From Akkermansiaceae bacterium (GTDB lineage Bacteria > Verrucomicrobiota > Verrucomicrobiia > Verrucomicrobiales > Akkermansiaceae): DNA of 64,000 nt. Numbering within the stretch: the stretch's first letter is position 1; every line of letters begins with the position of its first letter. Below, in pieces: positions 8,939-17,938 of this stretch. The stretch spans positions 124,001-188,000 of the forward strand of contig JACKQB010000004.1 of assembly GCA_024233115.1 (NCBI GenBank). Reading direction: 5' to 3'. The translations under genes and the position numbers were made by a program. Under the pieces are notes generated by a model. The model was not told the DNA's origin and searched no databases. It saw nothing but the letters and a program-made list of their open reading frames with translations.

Positions 8939-9742
8939 CTTGTAAAAAGCGTAGTGATCCTTCTCCAGGGTCGCCTCGTCGGGAATCGGGTAAAAGATCA
9001 TCTCGCCACCAAAACCCCCGCTGCAAATCCAGAAACCTCCGCGCAGACGCAGGAAGGACAACTTGTCAATCGCGGAGTCAAGGCTAACACCTTTGGTCTT
9101 CTTGTTAGGGTTGCCTTTGATTTCAAGGATCTGGTCGCGCAACTTCTGCGGATGGACATTCGGAAGCGGGCTGTGATGAAACGGATTGGCCTCAATCTGC
9201 TTGAGGAAATCATCAATATTGAGGTCCACCTGGGTAAACACCACCTTGGGTGCACCCTTCGGCTGGGCCGGGTCCGTGATATATTCTCCAAACTCGGGGG
9301 GGGTCATGTGGGAAAGCACCACCCCGCTGAACGGACAGATTTCCTGGTATGTCCTGACAAAACCCGGCCCGTGCTGCCGTTGGTACGGTGTCTTCTGCAA
9401 ACCTAACACCTCACCCTCGACCGAGACCACGTAGAGATCCTGGAAAGCAGCGAGGTCAATGTGCTCTAACACACGGTAGGTGGCAATAAACTTGGTACGC
9501 TTCAGAACTCCCTCCGGTGTGGCGACAACGTCTTTCAACAACTCATCGATTTTGAAAAAATCATGGCGATAGCTGTTGTCGATTTCGGCGAAGATCACCG
9601 TGCCGCTGTAATAACGTGAACTGCCCGTGGCGTAATGCCGGCCAAACGCCTTCGGCTCAAGCTGCGAGGCCACCAGAGCGTAGTTGGGGGACATAATGAC
9701 GTAGAGGTGGATGTTGTTGGGTTCAATCATGGCGGTAATCAT
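8924..9742 (-). CDS. Protein of unknown function (272 aa)
   Basis: I do not recognise this protein. It has no signal peptide and no obvious membrane segment; it looks like a soluble alpha/beta protein. Notable stretches are a conserved-looking N-terminus (NNIHLYVIMSPNYALVASQL), RHYATGSSRYYSGTVIFAEID, and a glycine-rich end (RLRGGFWICSGGFGGEMIFY). An ATG four codons in (9730) is an alternative start. Codon use is like its neighbours, so it appears native. It is convergent with topB and divergent from pckG. Nothing in the neighbourhood indicates a role. Confidence 0.8.
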   Translation of the reverse strand: MITAMIEPNNIHLYVIMSPNYALVASQLEPKAFGRHYATGSSRYYSGTVIFAEIDNSYRHDFFKIDELLKDVVATPEGVLKRTKFIATYRVLEHIDLAAFQDLYVVSVEGEVLGLQKTPYQRQHGPGFVRTYQEICPFSGVVLSHMTPPEFGEYITDPAQPKGAPKVVFTQVDLNIDDFLKQIEANPFHHSPLPNVHPQKLRDQILEIKGNPNKKTKGVSLDSAIDKLSFLRLRGGFWICSGGFGGEMIFYPIPDEATLEKDHYAFYKSVSG

Positions 9743-9782
9743 AAAGAATGAAAAAGGCTGTAATTAACGGTTGCTCGGGACA

Positions 9783-9800
9783 ACAGCTTGAAAAGCTGTC
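9783..9800. repeat. Palindromic REP-like element, single copy
   Basis: ACAGCTTGAAAAGCTGTC is a near-perfect palindrome, followed by CTG. The same core (ACAGCTTG, two variable bases, AAGCTGTC) occurs twice at 57594-57662. It sits in the 317-bp gap between the unknown gene and pckG. The rest of that gap is unremarkable apart from the pckG promoter candidate. Confidence 0.6.
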
Positions 9801-9990
9801 CTGAAAGGTTGGCCAGAACGCTATACCCTCCATGCCCGCGCACAAAGCAGAAACATCCCGGGCGCGAAAAAAACTCCCCGTTTAGCCCCCCTGCGCGTCC
9901 TCCCACGCAATGAGGAGCACAGCATTTTTCGTCAGGAACCTGCTAATCTATCGCCTGAAAACTACAAATCAAGCTCTGAATCAGCATAAT

Positions 9991-10020
9991 TTGCCCGTAC
10001 ACACGCATATTGTGTAATAC
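9991..10020 (+). promoter_or_regulatory. Candidate sigma70-type promoter for pckG
   Basis: TTGCCC, then an 18-bp spacer, then TAATAC, ending 39 bp before the pckG ATG. Both hexamers are fair matches to the -35 and -10 consensus and the region is more AT-rich than its surroundings. No experimental support. Confidence 0.45.
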
Positions 10021-10059
10021 TGTTGTCTGACCTGACTGGTGTGCTAGAAGAACGCCGTC

Positions 10060-11901
10060 ATGAGTCAAATTACATCAACCACACACCCCGCCCTCGCAAA
10101 ATGGGTGGCAGAAATGACCTCTCTATGTCAACCTAAAGACGTTCGCTGGTGCGACGGCTCACAGGCAGAATGGGACCAACTTACCCAGGAACTTTGTGAT
10201 GCCGGCGTATTCACACGCCTTAACCCGGAGAAACGGCCCAACTCCTTCCTGGCACGGTCGTCCCCAGGTGACGTCGCCCGGGTCGAGGACCGCACCTATA
10301 TCTGCACACGCCGCCCCGATCAGGCAGGGCCAACCAACAACTGGGCAGACCCCAGGAAAATGCTCGCCACCATGCACGAGAAGTTTACCGGCTGCATGGA
10401 AGGGCGCACCATGTATGTGATCCCGTTCTGCATGGGCCCCATCGACTCTCCTCTCGCAAAAATCGGTATTGAAATCACCGACAGTGCCTACGTTGTCACC
10501 AACATGCGCATCATGACCAACATGGGTGCCCAGGTGCTGAAACGCCTTGAGGACGAACAAAGCGGTGCCGCTCCCAGGAAACGCGACGGCCACGCCAACT
10601 TCATTCCATGTATGCACACCGTCGGCATGCCGCTCACCGAGGGAGTCGAGGATTCCGAGTGGCCCTGCAACGACGACAAATACATCTGCCACTTCCCCGA
10701 GACCCGTGAGATCTGGTCCTACGGCTCCGGCTACGGCGGTAACGCCCTGCTCGGCAAGAAGTGCCTTGCACTCCGTATCGCATCCAACATCGCCCGCGAG
10801 CACAACTGGATGGCTGAGCACATGCTCATCCTGGGTCTGGAATCACCCGAAGGTGAAAAGACCTACATCTCCGCCGCCTTCCCATCGGCATGCGGCAAGA
10901 CCAACCTCGCCATGCTGGTGCCACCCAAGAAGTATGCCGAAGCCGGCTGGAAAACCACCATCGTCGGCGACGACATCGCCTGGCTCTGGCCCCACGAGGA
11001 CGGCACCCTGCACGCCATCAACCCGGAGAACGGATACTTCGGGGTCGCCCCGGGAACATCCTATGACACCAACCCGATCGCCATGGACTCCATGCTGGAG
11101 AACGCCATCTTCACCAACGTCGGCCTGACTGATGACGGCGATGTCTGGTGGGAAGGCCTGACCAAGGAGAAGCCGGCGCATTTGATCGACTGGAAGGGCA
11201 ACGACTGGACACCGGAGTCCGAGACTCCCGCCGCCCACCCGAACGCACGCTTCACCGCTCCCGCGCACCAGTGTCCCACCATCGACCCGGAGTGGCAGAA
11301 CCCTGACGGGGTTCCTATTTCCGCCATCGTCTTCGGCGGTCGCCGCCCGTCCACGATGCCCCTGGTTTACCAGGCGTTCAACTGGTCACACGGTGTCTAC
11401 GTCGGTGCCACCATGGGCTCTGAGGTCACCGCTGCCGCCATCGGCCTGAAAGCCGGCGTCCGCCGCGATCCCTTCGCCCAGCTACCGTTCGCCGGATACA
11501 ACATGGGTGAATACTGCGGCCACTGGCTGTCGATGCGCAACCAGATCAAACATGTGCCACGCGTCTTCCACGTCAACTGGTTCCGCCTCGATGAAAACGG
11601 CAAGTTCCTCTGGCCCGGCTTCGGTGACAACATGCGTGTCCTTGAGTGGATCACCAAACGTTGCCACGGACGTATCCCCGGCCACGAAACCCAGATCGGC
11701 TGGACCCCTCACTTCGAGGACTTCGATGTCTCTGACCTCGAAGGCTACACCGAGGAGGACTTCGACAAGGTCATGGCCATCGACAACGAGGAATGGAAAC
11801 AGGAGGTCCTCTCCCAGGGTGAACTCTTCCTCAGCCTCTATCAACACCTGCCCAAGGAACTGGTATACCAGCGCGAGCTGCTGATATCACGCCTCACCTA
11901 G
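10060..11901 (+). CDS. pckG: Phosphoenolpyruvate carboxykinase (GTP)
   Basis: 613 residues, the usual length of GTP-dependent PEPCK, which converts oxaloacetate and GTP to phosphoenolpyruvate and sits between the TCA cycle and gluconeogenesis. The nucleotide-binding P-loop with the reactive cysteine is AAFPSACGKTNLAM (272-285; Cys278), followed by the Mn2+/phosphate motif VGDDIAWLW (302-310). The N-terminal substrate-binding segment with EDRTYICT and the NMRIMTNMG block are typical. Codon use is strongly biased toward C-ending codons, suggesting high expression. It is monocistronic, with its own promoter candidate and a strong terminator immediately after. Confidence 0.98.
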   Translation: MSQITSTTHPALAKWVAEMTSLCQPKDVRWCDGSQAEWDQLTQELCDAGVFTRLNPEKRPNSFLARSSPGDVARVEDRTYICTRRPDQAGPTNNWADPRKMLATMHEKFTGCMEGRTMYVIPFCMGPIDSPLAKIGIEITDSAYVVTNMRIMTNMGAQVLKRLEDEQSGAAPRKRDGHANFIPCMHTVGMPLTEGVEDSEWPCNDDKYICHFPETREIWSYGSGYGGNALLGKKCLALRIASNIAREHNWMAEHMLILGLESPEGEKTYISAAFPSACGKTNLAMLVPPKKYAEAGWKTTIVGDDIAWLWPHEDGTLHAINPENGYFGVAPGTSYDTNPIAMDSMLENAIFTNVGLTDDGDVWWEGLTKEKPAHLIDWKGNDWTPESETPAAHPNARFTAPAHQCPTIDPEWQNPDGVPISAIVFGGRRPSTMPLVYQAFNWSHGVYVGATMGSEVTAAAIGLKAGVRRDPFAQLPFAGYNMGEYCGHWLSMRNQIKHVPRVFHVNWFRLDENGKFLWPGFGDNMRVLEWITKRCHGRIPGHETQIGWTPHFEDFDVSDLEGYTEEDFDKVMAIDNEEWKQEVLSQGELFLSLYQHLPKELVYQRELLISRLT

Positions 11902-11975
11902 AGCGCCTCCCGGGCAAACTAAGAATCTACCTGGTTATACTCAAGTTTTTCCACGCGAGTATCTCTTCATAGACT

Positions 11976-12012
11976 AACTACCCGGCTCGATTACGAGCCG
12001 GGTAGTTTTTTT
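11976..12012 (+). terminator. Rho-independent terminator after pckG
   Basis: A perfect 13-bp stem (ACTACCCGGCTCG / CGAGCCGGGTAGT) with an ATTA loop is followed directly by a run of T residues, 75 bp after the pckG stop. Confidence 0.95.
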
Positions 12013-12167
12013 CATCCACGCATGACGGATACCGGTCATCGTGCATCGAAGGCAGCAGGCTATTCCTGCCTATTTGCCTGTGCCTGAGTTGATTATCGGG
12101 TTTGCGACCACAATAATACGCTTATTTGGTTGCAGATTGGATCATCCTGACCGAGAAGTCGCACAGC

Positions 12168-13220
12168 GTGAACGAAAAACCCATCATCGACAAGGAGGAG
12201 GTCTACAAGGACCCGGGAAAATGGCGTAAGATTGTGGTGCAGTACCAGAAGCCCAGCATCCCTAGAGCCAGCTGGCAGATTGTCAATACCCTGGTGCCAT
12301 GGTTCGCCTGCTGGACGGCCCTCTATTTCGTCCGGGATATCTCCATGTGGCTGACGATTCCGTTTATTCTCCTGATCGGCGGGCTGACCGTGCGGACCTT
12401 CATTATCTTCCACGACTGCGGTCACCAGTCGTTTTTCAAATCCCGCAGGGCCAATGACATCCTGGGATACATCACCGGCGTCCTGACATTCACCGCCTAC
12501 CGTTTCTGGCACTGGGAACACGGCGTGCACCACTCGACGGCTGGTGACCTGGACCGTCGCGCCGAGGGCGACATCTGGACCATGACCATCGAGGAGTATG
12601 AAGCTTCCTCCAAGGGTATGAAGTTAGCCTATCGTCTCGTTCGCAGCCCGCTTGTCCTGTTTACCATCGCCCCCATGTTCCTGTTTCTCGTCTGGCAACG
12701 GTTTTCATCGAAAAAAGCCAAGTGGAGAGACCGCCGCTCCGTGTGGTGGACGAATATCGGGGTGGCCGGAATGGTCGCGCTCGGTTGTTACGTGTTTGGT
12801 TGGCAGCATTACCTCCTGTTCCAGCTCAGCGCCTGTGCAATCTCCACCACGGCCGGCGTCTGGATGTTTTATGTGCAACATCAATTTGAGGATGTCTACT
12901 GGGCGCGCCATGACGAGTGGAACTTCGCAGCAGCGGCGCTCGAGGGCAGCTCCTTTTACAAACTTCCCAAGGTGCTCCAGTGGTTTTCCGGCAATATCGG
13001 ATTCCACCACATCCACCACCTCAGCTCGAAAATTCCTAACTACTTGCTGGAAAGGTGCCACAATGCCGAGCCTCTTTTCCAACAGGTGCCCTGCCTGACC
13101 ATCCGCGAGAGCATCGCCTGCGCCGGGTATCGATTACTCGACGAGGAAAACCGCCGCTTGGTCGGTTTCAAATATCTCAAGGAGTATAGGAAGAGACACT
13201 CCGGGGAAAAAGCGGCCTAA
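12168..13220 (+). CDS. Membrane fatty acid desaturase
   Basis: A di-iron integral-membrane desaturase that introduces double bonds into membrane acyl chains. The three histidine boxes are present in order: HDCGH, HWEHGVHH and, near the end, FHHIHHLSSKIPNY; hydrophobic pairs surround them (two before box 1, two between boxes 2 and 3). The box spacing and HDCGHxSF form resemble the FADS (PF00487) delta-12/omega-3-like branch, but the position of desaturation cannot be stated. The start is probably the GTG at 12168 (MNEKPIIDKEE); a TTG at 12126 would add 14 residues. It follows the pckG terminator and stands alone. Confidence 0.92.
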   Translation: MNEKPIIDKEEVYKDPGKWRKIVVQYQKPSIPRASWQIVNTLVPWFACWTALYFVRDISMWLTIPFILLIGGLTVRTFIIFHDCGHQSFFKSRRANDILGYITGVLTFTAYRFWHWEHGVHHSTAGDLDRRAEGDIWTMTIEEYEASSKGMKLAYRLVRSPLVLFTIAPMFLFLVWQRFSSKKAKWRDRRSVWWTNIGVAGMVALGCYVFGWQHYLLFQLSACAISTTAGVWMFYVQHQFEDVYWARHDEWNFAAAALEGSSFYKLPKVLQWFSGNIGFHHIHHLSSKIPNYLLERCHNAEPLFQQVPCLTIRESIACAGYRLLDEENRRLVGFKYLKEYRKRHSGEKAA

Positions 13221-13295
13221 GCCACACAGCCCGGAATCACACGGAACACGGTGAGGATGCTGACAAACAAGCTTAACCCGTAGACACGCGTATTG

Positions 13296-13997
13296 ATGAC
13301 TGCGCCCGATGAACCACTCACCATCCTCTATCAGGACGAGTGGCTCGTAGCGGTCGATAAGCCGGCAGGGCATCTTGTGCACCCCGCTGACATCCCCAAG
13401 GAGGGGGACATGGTAACGATGAAAATCCTGCGCGACCAGATCGGCCGGCACGTTTATAATATCCACCGGATTGACCGGCCGACAACGGGTGTTCTCCTGT
13501 TCGCACTCGCTCGCAATACGGCACGATCACTGCACCGTGCCCTTGAACGACATGAAGTCTGTAAAAAATACTGGGCCGTAGTCAGCGGTCCGGCACCTGA
13601 CGAACCATGGGAATGCCGGCTCCCTTTGCAAAAAAATCCGGACTCCCCCGTGCAAGAGGCCCGCACCGGTTTTCAGCGGTTAACCAGCATCTCGCCGACC
13701 TGTTTGAGTGAAGAAACAACACCTGTGCTCTCGCTCGTCGAAGCCACACCACATACCGGGCGCTACCACCAGATCAGAAGACATCTCATCCACCTCGGCC
13801 TGCCCATTGTTGGAGATTATCGCTACGCAGGCATTGAGGCTTCTAATTTGTTAGGAAAATCACTTGGCACCGGAACCAGGATGTTGTTGCAGTCGAAAAG
13901 CCTTTCGTTGACCCACCCGGTCACGGGACAACACACCCACATCGAAGCTCCGGTTGACCCCGCTTTCCTTAAGTGCTTTCCAGACCTGGTATCGTGA
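13296..13997 (+). CDS. truC: tRNA pseudouridine synthase C
   Basis: A RluA-family pseudouridine synthase of about 233 residues. It is closest in pattern to TruC, which makes pseudouridine 65 in some tRNAs: the opening ILYQDEWLVAVDKPAG, then MKILRDQIGRHVYNIHRIDR closely follow E. coli TruC. The catalytic Asp lies in HRIDRPTTG. The C-terminal HTGRYHQIRRHLIHLGLPIV and RMLLQSKSLSLTHPVTG segments are also typical. The ATG at 13296 is preceded by an in-frame TTG at 13293; the ATG is the better start. It stands 75 bp after the desaturase. Confidence 0.9.
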   Translation: MTAPDEPLTILYQDEWLVAVDKPAGHLVHPADIPKEGDMVTMKILRDQIGRHVYNIHRIDRPTTGVLLFALARNTARSLHRALERHEVCKKYWAVVSGPAPDEPWECRLPLQKNPDSPVQEARTGFQRLTSISPTCLSEETTPVLSLVEATPHTGRYHQIRRHLIHLGLPIVGDYRYAGIEASNLLGKSLGTGTRMLLQSKSLSLTHPVTGQHTHIEAPVDPAFLKCFPDLVS

Positions 13998-14019
13998 CGA
14001 GCGCTTAACACATCCCTAC

Positions 14020-14063
14020 CCAGGCTCATTTACATCGGCTGCGGAATGTGTAAAATGACCTGG
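14020..14063. promoter_or_regulatory. Inverted repeat between truC and sulfatase
   Basis: Arms CCAGGCTCATTTACA and TGTAAAATGACCTGG are near-perfect reverse complements (one unpaired base on each side) separated by 14 bases. There is no T run after it, so it is a poor intrinsic terminator; it could be a protein binding site or a processed 3' end for truC. It lies 62 bp before the sulfatase start. Confidence 0.4.
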
Positions 14064-14124
14064 AATACTTGAAAGATCCAGCATCCGTCAACGCATTCAT
14101 CTAGACCCGTTACTCACTTTACGT

Positions 14125-15561
14125 ATGAAATACATCGCCCTCGCCTCACTCTTGCTGAATCTTGGCATTTCCGCCGCCGCTAAACCCAACATCATTTATA
14201 TTCTTGCCGATGACCTGGGCTACGGCGACCTCGGTTGTTATGGACAAAAGGTGATCCAAACCCCCCGCCTCGACAAGATGGCCAAGGAAGGCATGCTCTT
14301 TACCCAACACTACGCCGGCAGCACCGTTTGCGGCCCCTCTCGGGCCTGCATGCTTTCCGGGAAACATAGCGGCCATACATTTCTGCGCGGCAATGGTTCC
14401 CTTCAGTTCAGACCGGACCCGCAAGACGAGATCTTCCCGCGCGCACTCCAAAAAGCCGGTTACCATACCGCGATGATCGGAAAATCCGGCCTGGCCTGCA
14501 ATTCCGACGACGGCTCGCTGCCCAATGCCAAAGGCTTCGACTATTTCTTCGGCTTCTCATCACACACCCAGGCCCACTGGTATTTTCCCAAGTATCTTTG
14601 GAGAAATGGCAAGAAGGTGGAATACCCTAACAACTCGCTCCATGAAGGCGACCACTATAGCTCGGAGTTGGTGATCAACGAGGCTCTTCAATACATAGAA
14701 AAACAAAAAAACGGGCCGTTTTTCCTCCACCTCGCATTCCAGATCCCCCATGCAAGCCTGCGGGCCAAAGAGGAATGGAAAGCCAAATACCGCCCCATTC
14801 TCAAGGAAACGCCGCTGCCACCCAGAAAGCACTCGCACTATTCCTTCGAACCCGAACCCAAAACCACCTACGCCGCCATGGTTTCCTACATGGACCACAA
14901 CGTCGGCCTGGTCATCGACAAACTCAAGGAGCTCGGGCTCGATCACAACACCCTCATCATCTTTTCAAGCGACAATGGGGCGATGCAGGAAGGGGGCCAT
15001 AAACGCAGCAGCTTCCATTCCAATGGCGCGCTACGCGGCGGCAAACGCGACCTCTATGAAGGAGGTGTGAGAACACCAACCATCGCCTGGTGGCCGGGAA
15101 AAATAGCACCCGGCAGCGTCTCCGATCACCTCTCCGCCTTCTGGGACATCTCCCCCACCCTACGTGAACTCGCAGGAGCCGCCCCCCAGGCGGATACCGA
15201 CGGCCTGTCGATGGTCCCCACGCTTCTCGGTAAGCCGGGCCAGAAAAAACACAGCTCACTCTACTGGGAATTCCATGAACAAGGAGGTAAACGCGCCGTG
15301 CGCAAAGGCAAGTGGAAACTCGTCCTCCTAAAAACCAGCACCATACGCAACCCCGCACCCGAACTCTACAATCTTGAGAAAGACCCCGCAGAAAAAAACA
15401 ACATCGCAGCGGCCAATCCCGAAATCGTTTCCGAACTCCAGAAAATCATGAGCCAGTCACACACGCTCGCCGAACACAAGGGGTTCAGGTTCGCCTCCGA
15501 AAAAAAACCTGACCCTAACCCATCCCGGGCGAAGCAGAGGAATAAAAAACCTGGCAAGTAA
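14125..15561 (+). CDS. Secreted type I sulfatase (CGPSR)
   Basis: A formylglycine-dependent sulfatase of 478 residues with a cleavable signal peptide (about 1-18). It hydrolyses sulfate esters on glycans in the periplasm or outside. The metal-site opening IIYILADDLGYGDLGCYG gives Asp29-Asp30; the modified cysteine is Cys69 in TVCGPSR; the second metal-site motif is FSSDNG with Asp283-Asn284; the C-terminal subdomain (KGKWKLV, ELYNLEKDPAE) is complete. It is the arylsulfatase A-like form; substrate is unknown. No sulfatase-modifying enzyme with a catalytic cysteine is visible in the window (see 25394-26857). A basic lysine/arginine-rich tail ends the protein. Confidence 0.95.
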   Translation: MKYIALASLLLNLGISAAAKPNIIYILADDLGYGDLGCYGQKVIQTPRLDKMAKEGMLFTQHYAGSTVCGPSRACMLSGKHSGHTFLRGNGSLQFRPDPQDEIFPRALQKAGYHTAMIGKSGLACNSDDGSLPNAKGFDYFFGFSSHTQAHWYFPKYLWRNGKKVEYPNNSLHEGDHYSSELVINEALQYIEKQKNGPFFLHLAFQIPHASLRAKEEWKAKYRPILKETPLPPRKHSHYSFEPEPKTTYAAMVSYMDHNVGLVIDKLKELGLDHNTLIIFSSDNGAMQEGGHKRSSFHSNGALRGGKRDLYEGGVRTPTIAWWPGKIAPGSVSDHLSAFWDISPTLRELAGAAPQADTDGLSMVPTLLGKPGQKKHSSLYWEFHEQGGKRAVRKGKWKLVLLKTSTIRNPAPELYNLEKDPAEKNNIAAANPEIVSELQKIMSQSHTLAEHKGFRFASEKKPDPNPSRAKQRNKKPGK

Positions 15562-15614
15562 CCTCAGCCCAAGCCTTGTCAGCCCGCCACCCGTGCCCGG
15601 AGCCAAGACCAGCC

Positions 15615-16109
15615 ATGGCGCACCCATCACTCATTGCACCGAACCGACTCCTTGCATACTATCGTGCCGGCACCATTACCCGCACCCAATGGCTGCACGG
15701 AATGCGCCAACACTTCCTGCTGGCCTTTGCCGAAATCGAAGAGGATCGCTCCGATCCCAAACGGGCACTCCTCGAAACCTGGCGGTGCAAAAACGCCGCA
15801 CGTCGACTTAAAAAAAACCACACCGAGGCGGAACTACGCGAGGTCTTTCTCTCGCTCAGCGCGCTCGATGACTTCCCACCGGCCACCTACTTGTGGAATG
15901 CCGACCAACGCGACGTCCCACTCCATTGCTTTCTACGCGAGAAACGCACTCCCGTCCTCCGCTTCGGTAAAATGGAAATCCACCGTCTAACCGCCAGACT
16001 CATCATTGAATACGGTGGTTTAAAGGCGAAAGACTGCCTCCGCGAGAAAATTCACATGCGCCGCGACTGGCGGGGCACGCTGATCGTCGAGTCCCGGGAA
16101 CCTTTATGA
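15615..16109 (+). CDS. Hypothetical protein (164 aa), basic, soluble
   Basis: Not recognised. The protein is basic and mostly helical-looking, with a central motif-like run (LLETWRCKNAARRLKKNHTE) and a C-terminal beta-type segment (RRDWRGTLIVESREP). No signal peptide or membrane segment. A TTG at 15576 would extend it by 13 residues, but the ATG at 15615 gives a more normal start. It follows the sulfatase by 53 bp and the next gene starts 27 bp after its stop, so the three may be co-transcribed. Codon use is ordinary for this genome. Confidence 0.6.
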   Translation: MAHPSLIAPNRLLAYYRAGTITRTQWLHGMRQHFLLAFAEIEEDRSDPKRALLETWRCKNAARRLKKNHTEAELREVFLSLSALDDFPPATYLWNADQRDVPLHCFLREKRTPVLRFGKMEIHRLTARLIIEYGGLKAKDCLREKIHMRRDWRGTLIVESREPL

Positions 16110-16136
16110 TTGGCGGCACACAACATCCCAGATAGA

Positions 16137-16802
16137 ATGGTGGACATGATCATTCGCCACGCGCTCACTTGCCTTATTACCTTTATCCTTTTTGTCAAAG
16201 CCGCCGCTGAAATAGCCGGCGGGCAGGTCATCGCCGCAACCAGCGTGGTCTACAGTAAAGACAAAGAGGGCAACAAACTAACAGGACTTCTCTATCTGGT
16301 CATGACCGAGGGGAAATCCGTTCAGATCCTAGGTAAACCTTACCATCAGGGCAAATTCTCCCTGCACCTGGAAAAATCGGGCGCTGAAGAGATCACGACA
16401 GCACTCGACCCCCTGTGTATTCCCCTCACCGCAGGTGGGGATCTTATTTTCCGTCAAGGAACGTGGCCGGTCGTAACCCACGACTTCAACAAAGACGGCA
16501 TCAGCGAGTTTAACCTGGGGCAGCGGGGCAATAGTTGGGGGGACCACTTCATGCTGTTTACCTTTGCCCAGGACGGCAGCGGCAAGGTCGAGGCAATGAC
16601 GGTATCGGAAGAGATGGAGGATAACTACCTGCACCCCGAGGACGGCGGACCATCAACCCACTATCTTCTCGAAACCAAGGAAGGCTTCAAGCACACCTTC
16701 ACCGAACGGGGCGATCCAGTCAGCAGGGAAGTGTATATCCACTACCGCTGGAACGCCAAAGCGAACAAGTTCGAGGAGTCGAAGCGTGTCGCTATCGATT
16801 AA
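16137..16802 (+). CDS. Secreted protein with a VCBS/FG-GAP-like motif
   Basis: A 221-residue protein with an N-terminal hydrophobic signal (IIRHALTCLITFILFVKAA). The body is predicted beta-rich and contains THDFNKDGISEFNLGQRG, the Asp-rich calcium-loop pattern of a single VCBS/FG-GAP repeat. Function is unknown; such repeats usually bind ligands in beta-propellers, but one copy cannot form a propeller. Two nearby ATGs (16137, 16146) are equally possible starts. The stop overlaps that of the convergent yjdM gene: the four bases TTAA at 16799-16802 hold both stop codons. Confidence 0.65.
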   Translation: MVDMIIRHALTCLITFILFVKAAAEIAGGQVIAATSVVYSKDKEGNKLTGLLYLVMTEGKSVQILGKPYHQGKFSLHLEKSGAEEITTALDPLCIPLTAGGDLIFRQGTWPVVTHDFNKDGISEFNLGQRGNSWGDHFMLFTFAQDGSGKVEAMTVSEEMEDNYLHPEDGGPSTHYLLETKEGFKHTFTERGDPVSREVYIHYRWNAKANKFEESKRVAID

Positions 16803-17122
16803 CTCTGCACTTTTTTGACAAACTGCGCTTTCAGGGCAATGGACAAACCATCCATCTTGCAGTCGATCTCGTGATCACCATCCACGATGCGGATTGGCTT
16901 GGACTTCATCCCGCTCTTCAACACCTTTGAGCTTCCCTTGAGCTTCAAATCTTTCACCATCTGCACGATGTCACCCGTTTCCAGTACATTGCCATAGGCA
17001 TCCTTGACCACACGCCCCTGCTCTTCTTTTTCCCACTCATGACCACAGGTCATACATTCGTACTTCCGGGGAAGGTCAAGGACGTCTTCCATGGTGCAAA
17101 GCGGACAAACTAATTTAGACAT
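16799..17122 (-). CDS. yjdM: YjdM/PhnA-type zinc-ribbon protein
   Basis: A 107-residue homologue of E. coli YjdM (formerly PhnA). The N-terminal zinc ribbon has CPLC and CMTCGHEW. The C-terminal domain shows the near-invariant blocks VKDAYGNVLETGD, VKDLKLKGSS and GDHEIDCKMDG, ending in FVKK. Despite the old name it is not a phosphonoacetate hydrolase in most species, and the role is uncertain. I use the ATG at 17122; an ATG eight codons further upstream (17146) is less typical. It shares its stop region with the convergent gene on the plus strand. Confidence 0.93.
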   Translation of the reverse strand: MSKLVCPLCTMEDVLDLPRKYECMTCGHEWEKEEQGRVVKDAYGNVLETGDIVQMVKDLKLKGSSKVLKSGMKSKPIRIVDGDHEIDCKMDGLSIALKAQFVKKVQS

Positions 17123-17164
17123 GACCGAGGTAAAGCGGATCACCACCCGGGATGCAAGCCTCTA

Positions 17165-17830
17165 TTACCTGCCAGGCAATCTGGGCAAAAAAGGAATCTT
17201 CACCACAGGTGGATACAGCGCAACGCCACCGCTGAGACCCAACAGGCTGAGCTCCGCTCCCTCACGCAGTCCCAAGGCACACCCCACCAAAGGTGTCTGC
17301 AGTTCAAGTCCCGTGCCACCAGCTGTTTTTCCCACGTAAAACCCATGCTCCTTACCGACGGCATTATGATCTAACACAGCCGACACTCCATCCACCCCGC
17401 GTATCAGATTCTCGGCAAAACTGTTGCTGTTCGGCCCCGGCCATACACGGTAAACCGAGGCATCATAACGCTCTGCAAAACGCATGATGTCGCTCACAAA
17501 GCGAGGGTTCTTTTTGCCGTCCGACTGTGACAATATCCGCACCCTATTGCCCCAACGTTTCCCTGCATGCGCAACATCGTCCGGGATGGTGTGGTGCTGT
17601 AGGCCGCTGGTTTTATTCACAATCTCGATCCTCCTCCATGGCGAACGGGTATCGGACCGGTAATCCACCCAGCTGTGGGTGGCAAAACGTGCCAACAGCG
17701 GTTCACTGTCCGGGATCTGCACATCCTTGACCACAATCAAGCTGTCGGGACGGATCGTTTGCTTGGAATGACAGCCTGTCAGCAGCAACAAGACATCAAC
17801 TAATAGGAGCAAGTAATAATAGGCACGCAC
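17165..17830 (-). CDS. DUF3750-like lipoprotein
   Basis: A 221-residue protein with a lipoprotein signal ending LLTGC (Cys20). The mature part matches my recollection of DUF3750: ATHSWVDYR and WRRIEIV near the start, a RWGNRVRIL segment, then the diagnostic YRVWPGPNSNSFAENLIR. It also has a small-residue-rich end (LGLSGGVALYPPVVKIPFLPRLPGR). The biochemical role of the family is unknown. It is upstream of yjdM on the same strand with a 42-bp gap, so the two may be co-transcribed. Confidence 0.75.
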   Translation of the reverse strand: MRAYYYLLLLVDVLLLLTGCHSKQTIRPDSLIVVKDVQIPDSEPLLARFATHSWVDYRSDTRSPWRRIEIVNKTSGLQHHTIPDDVAHAGKRWGNRVRILSQSDGKKNPRFVSDIMRFAERYDASVYRVWPGPNSNSFAENLIRGVDGVSAVLDHNAVGKEHGFYVGKTAGGTGLELQTPLVGCALGLREGAELSLLGLSGGVALYPPVVKIPFLPRLPGR

Positions 17831-17938
17831 CCAGATGACATAGCTTGTCCAACCTACTTCTACAAGTCATGATTGATCATCGACTCACACCTGCAATTCT
17901 CTTGTTGAAAATTGCGCCATATAACTTATCCTGTTCAC

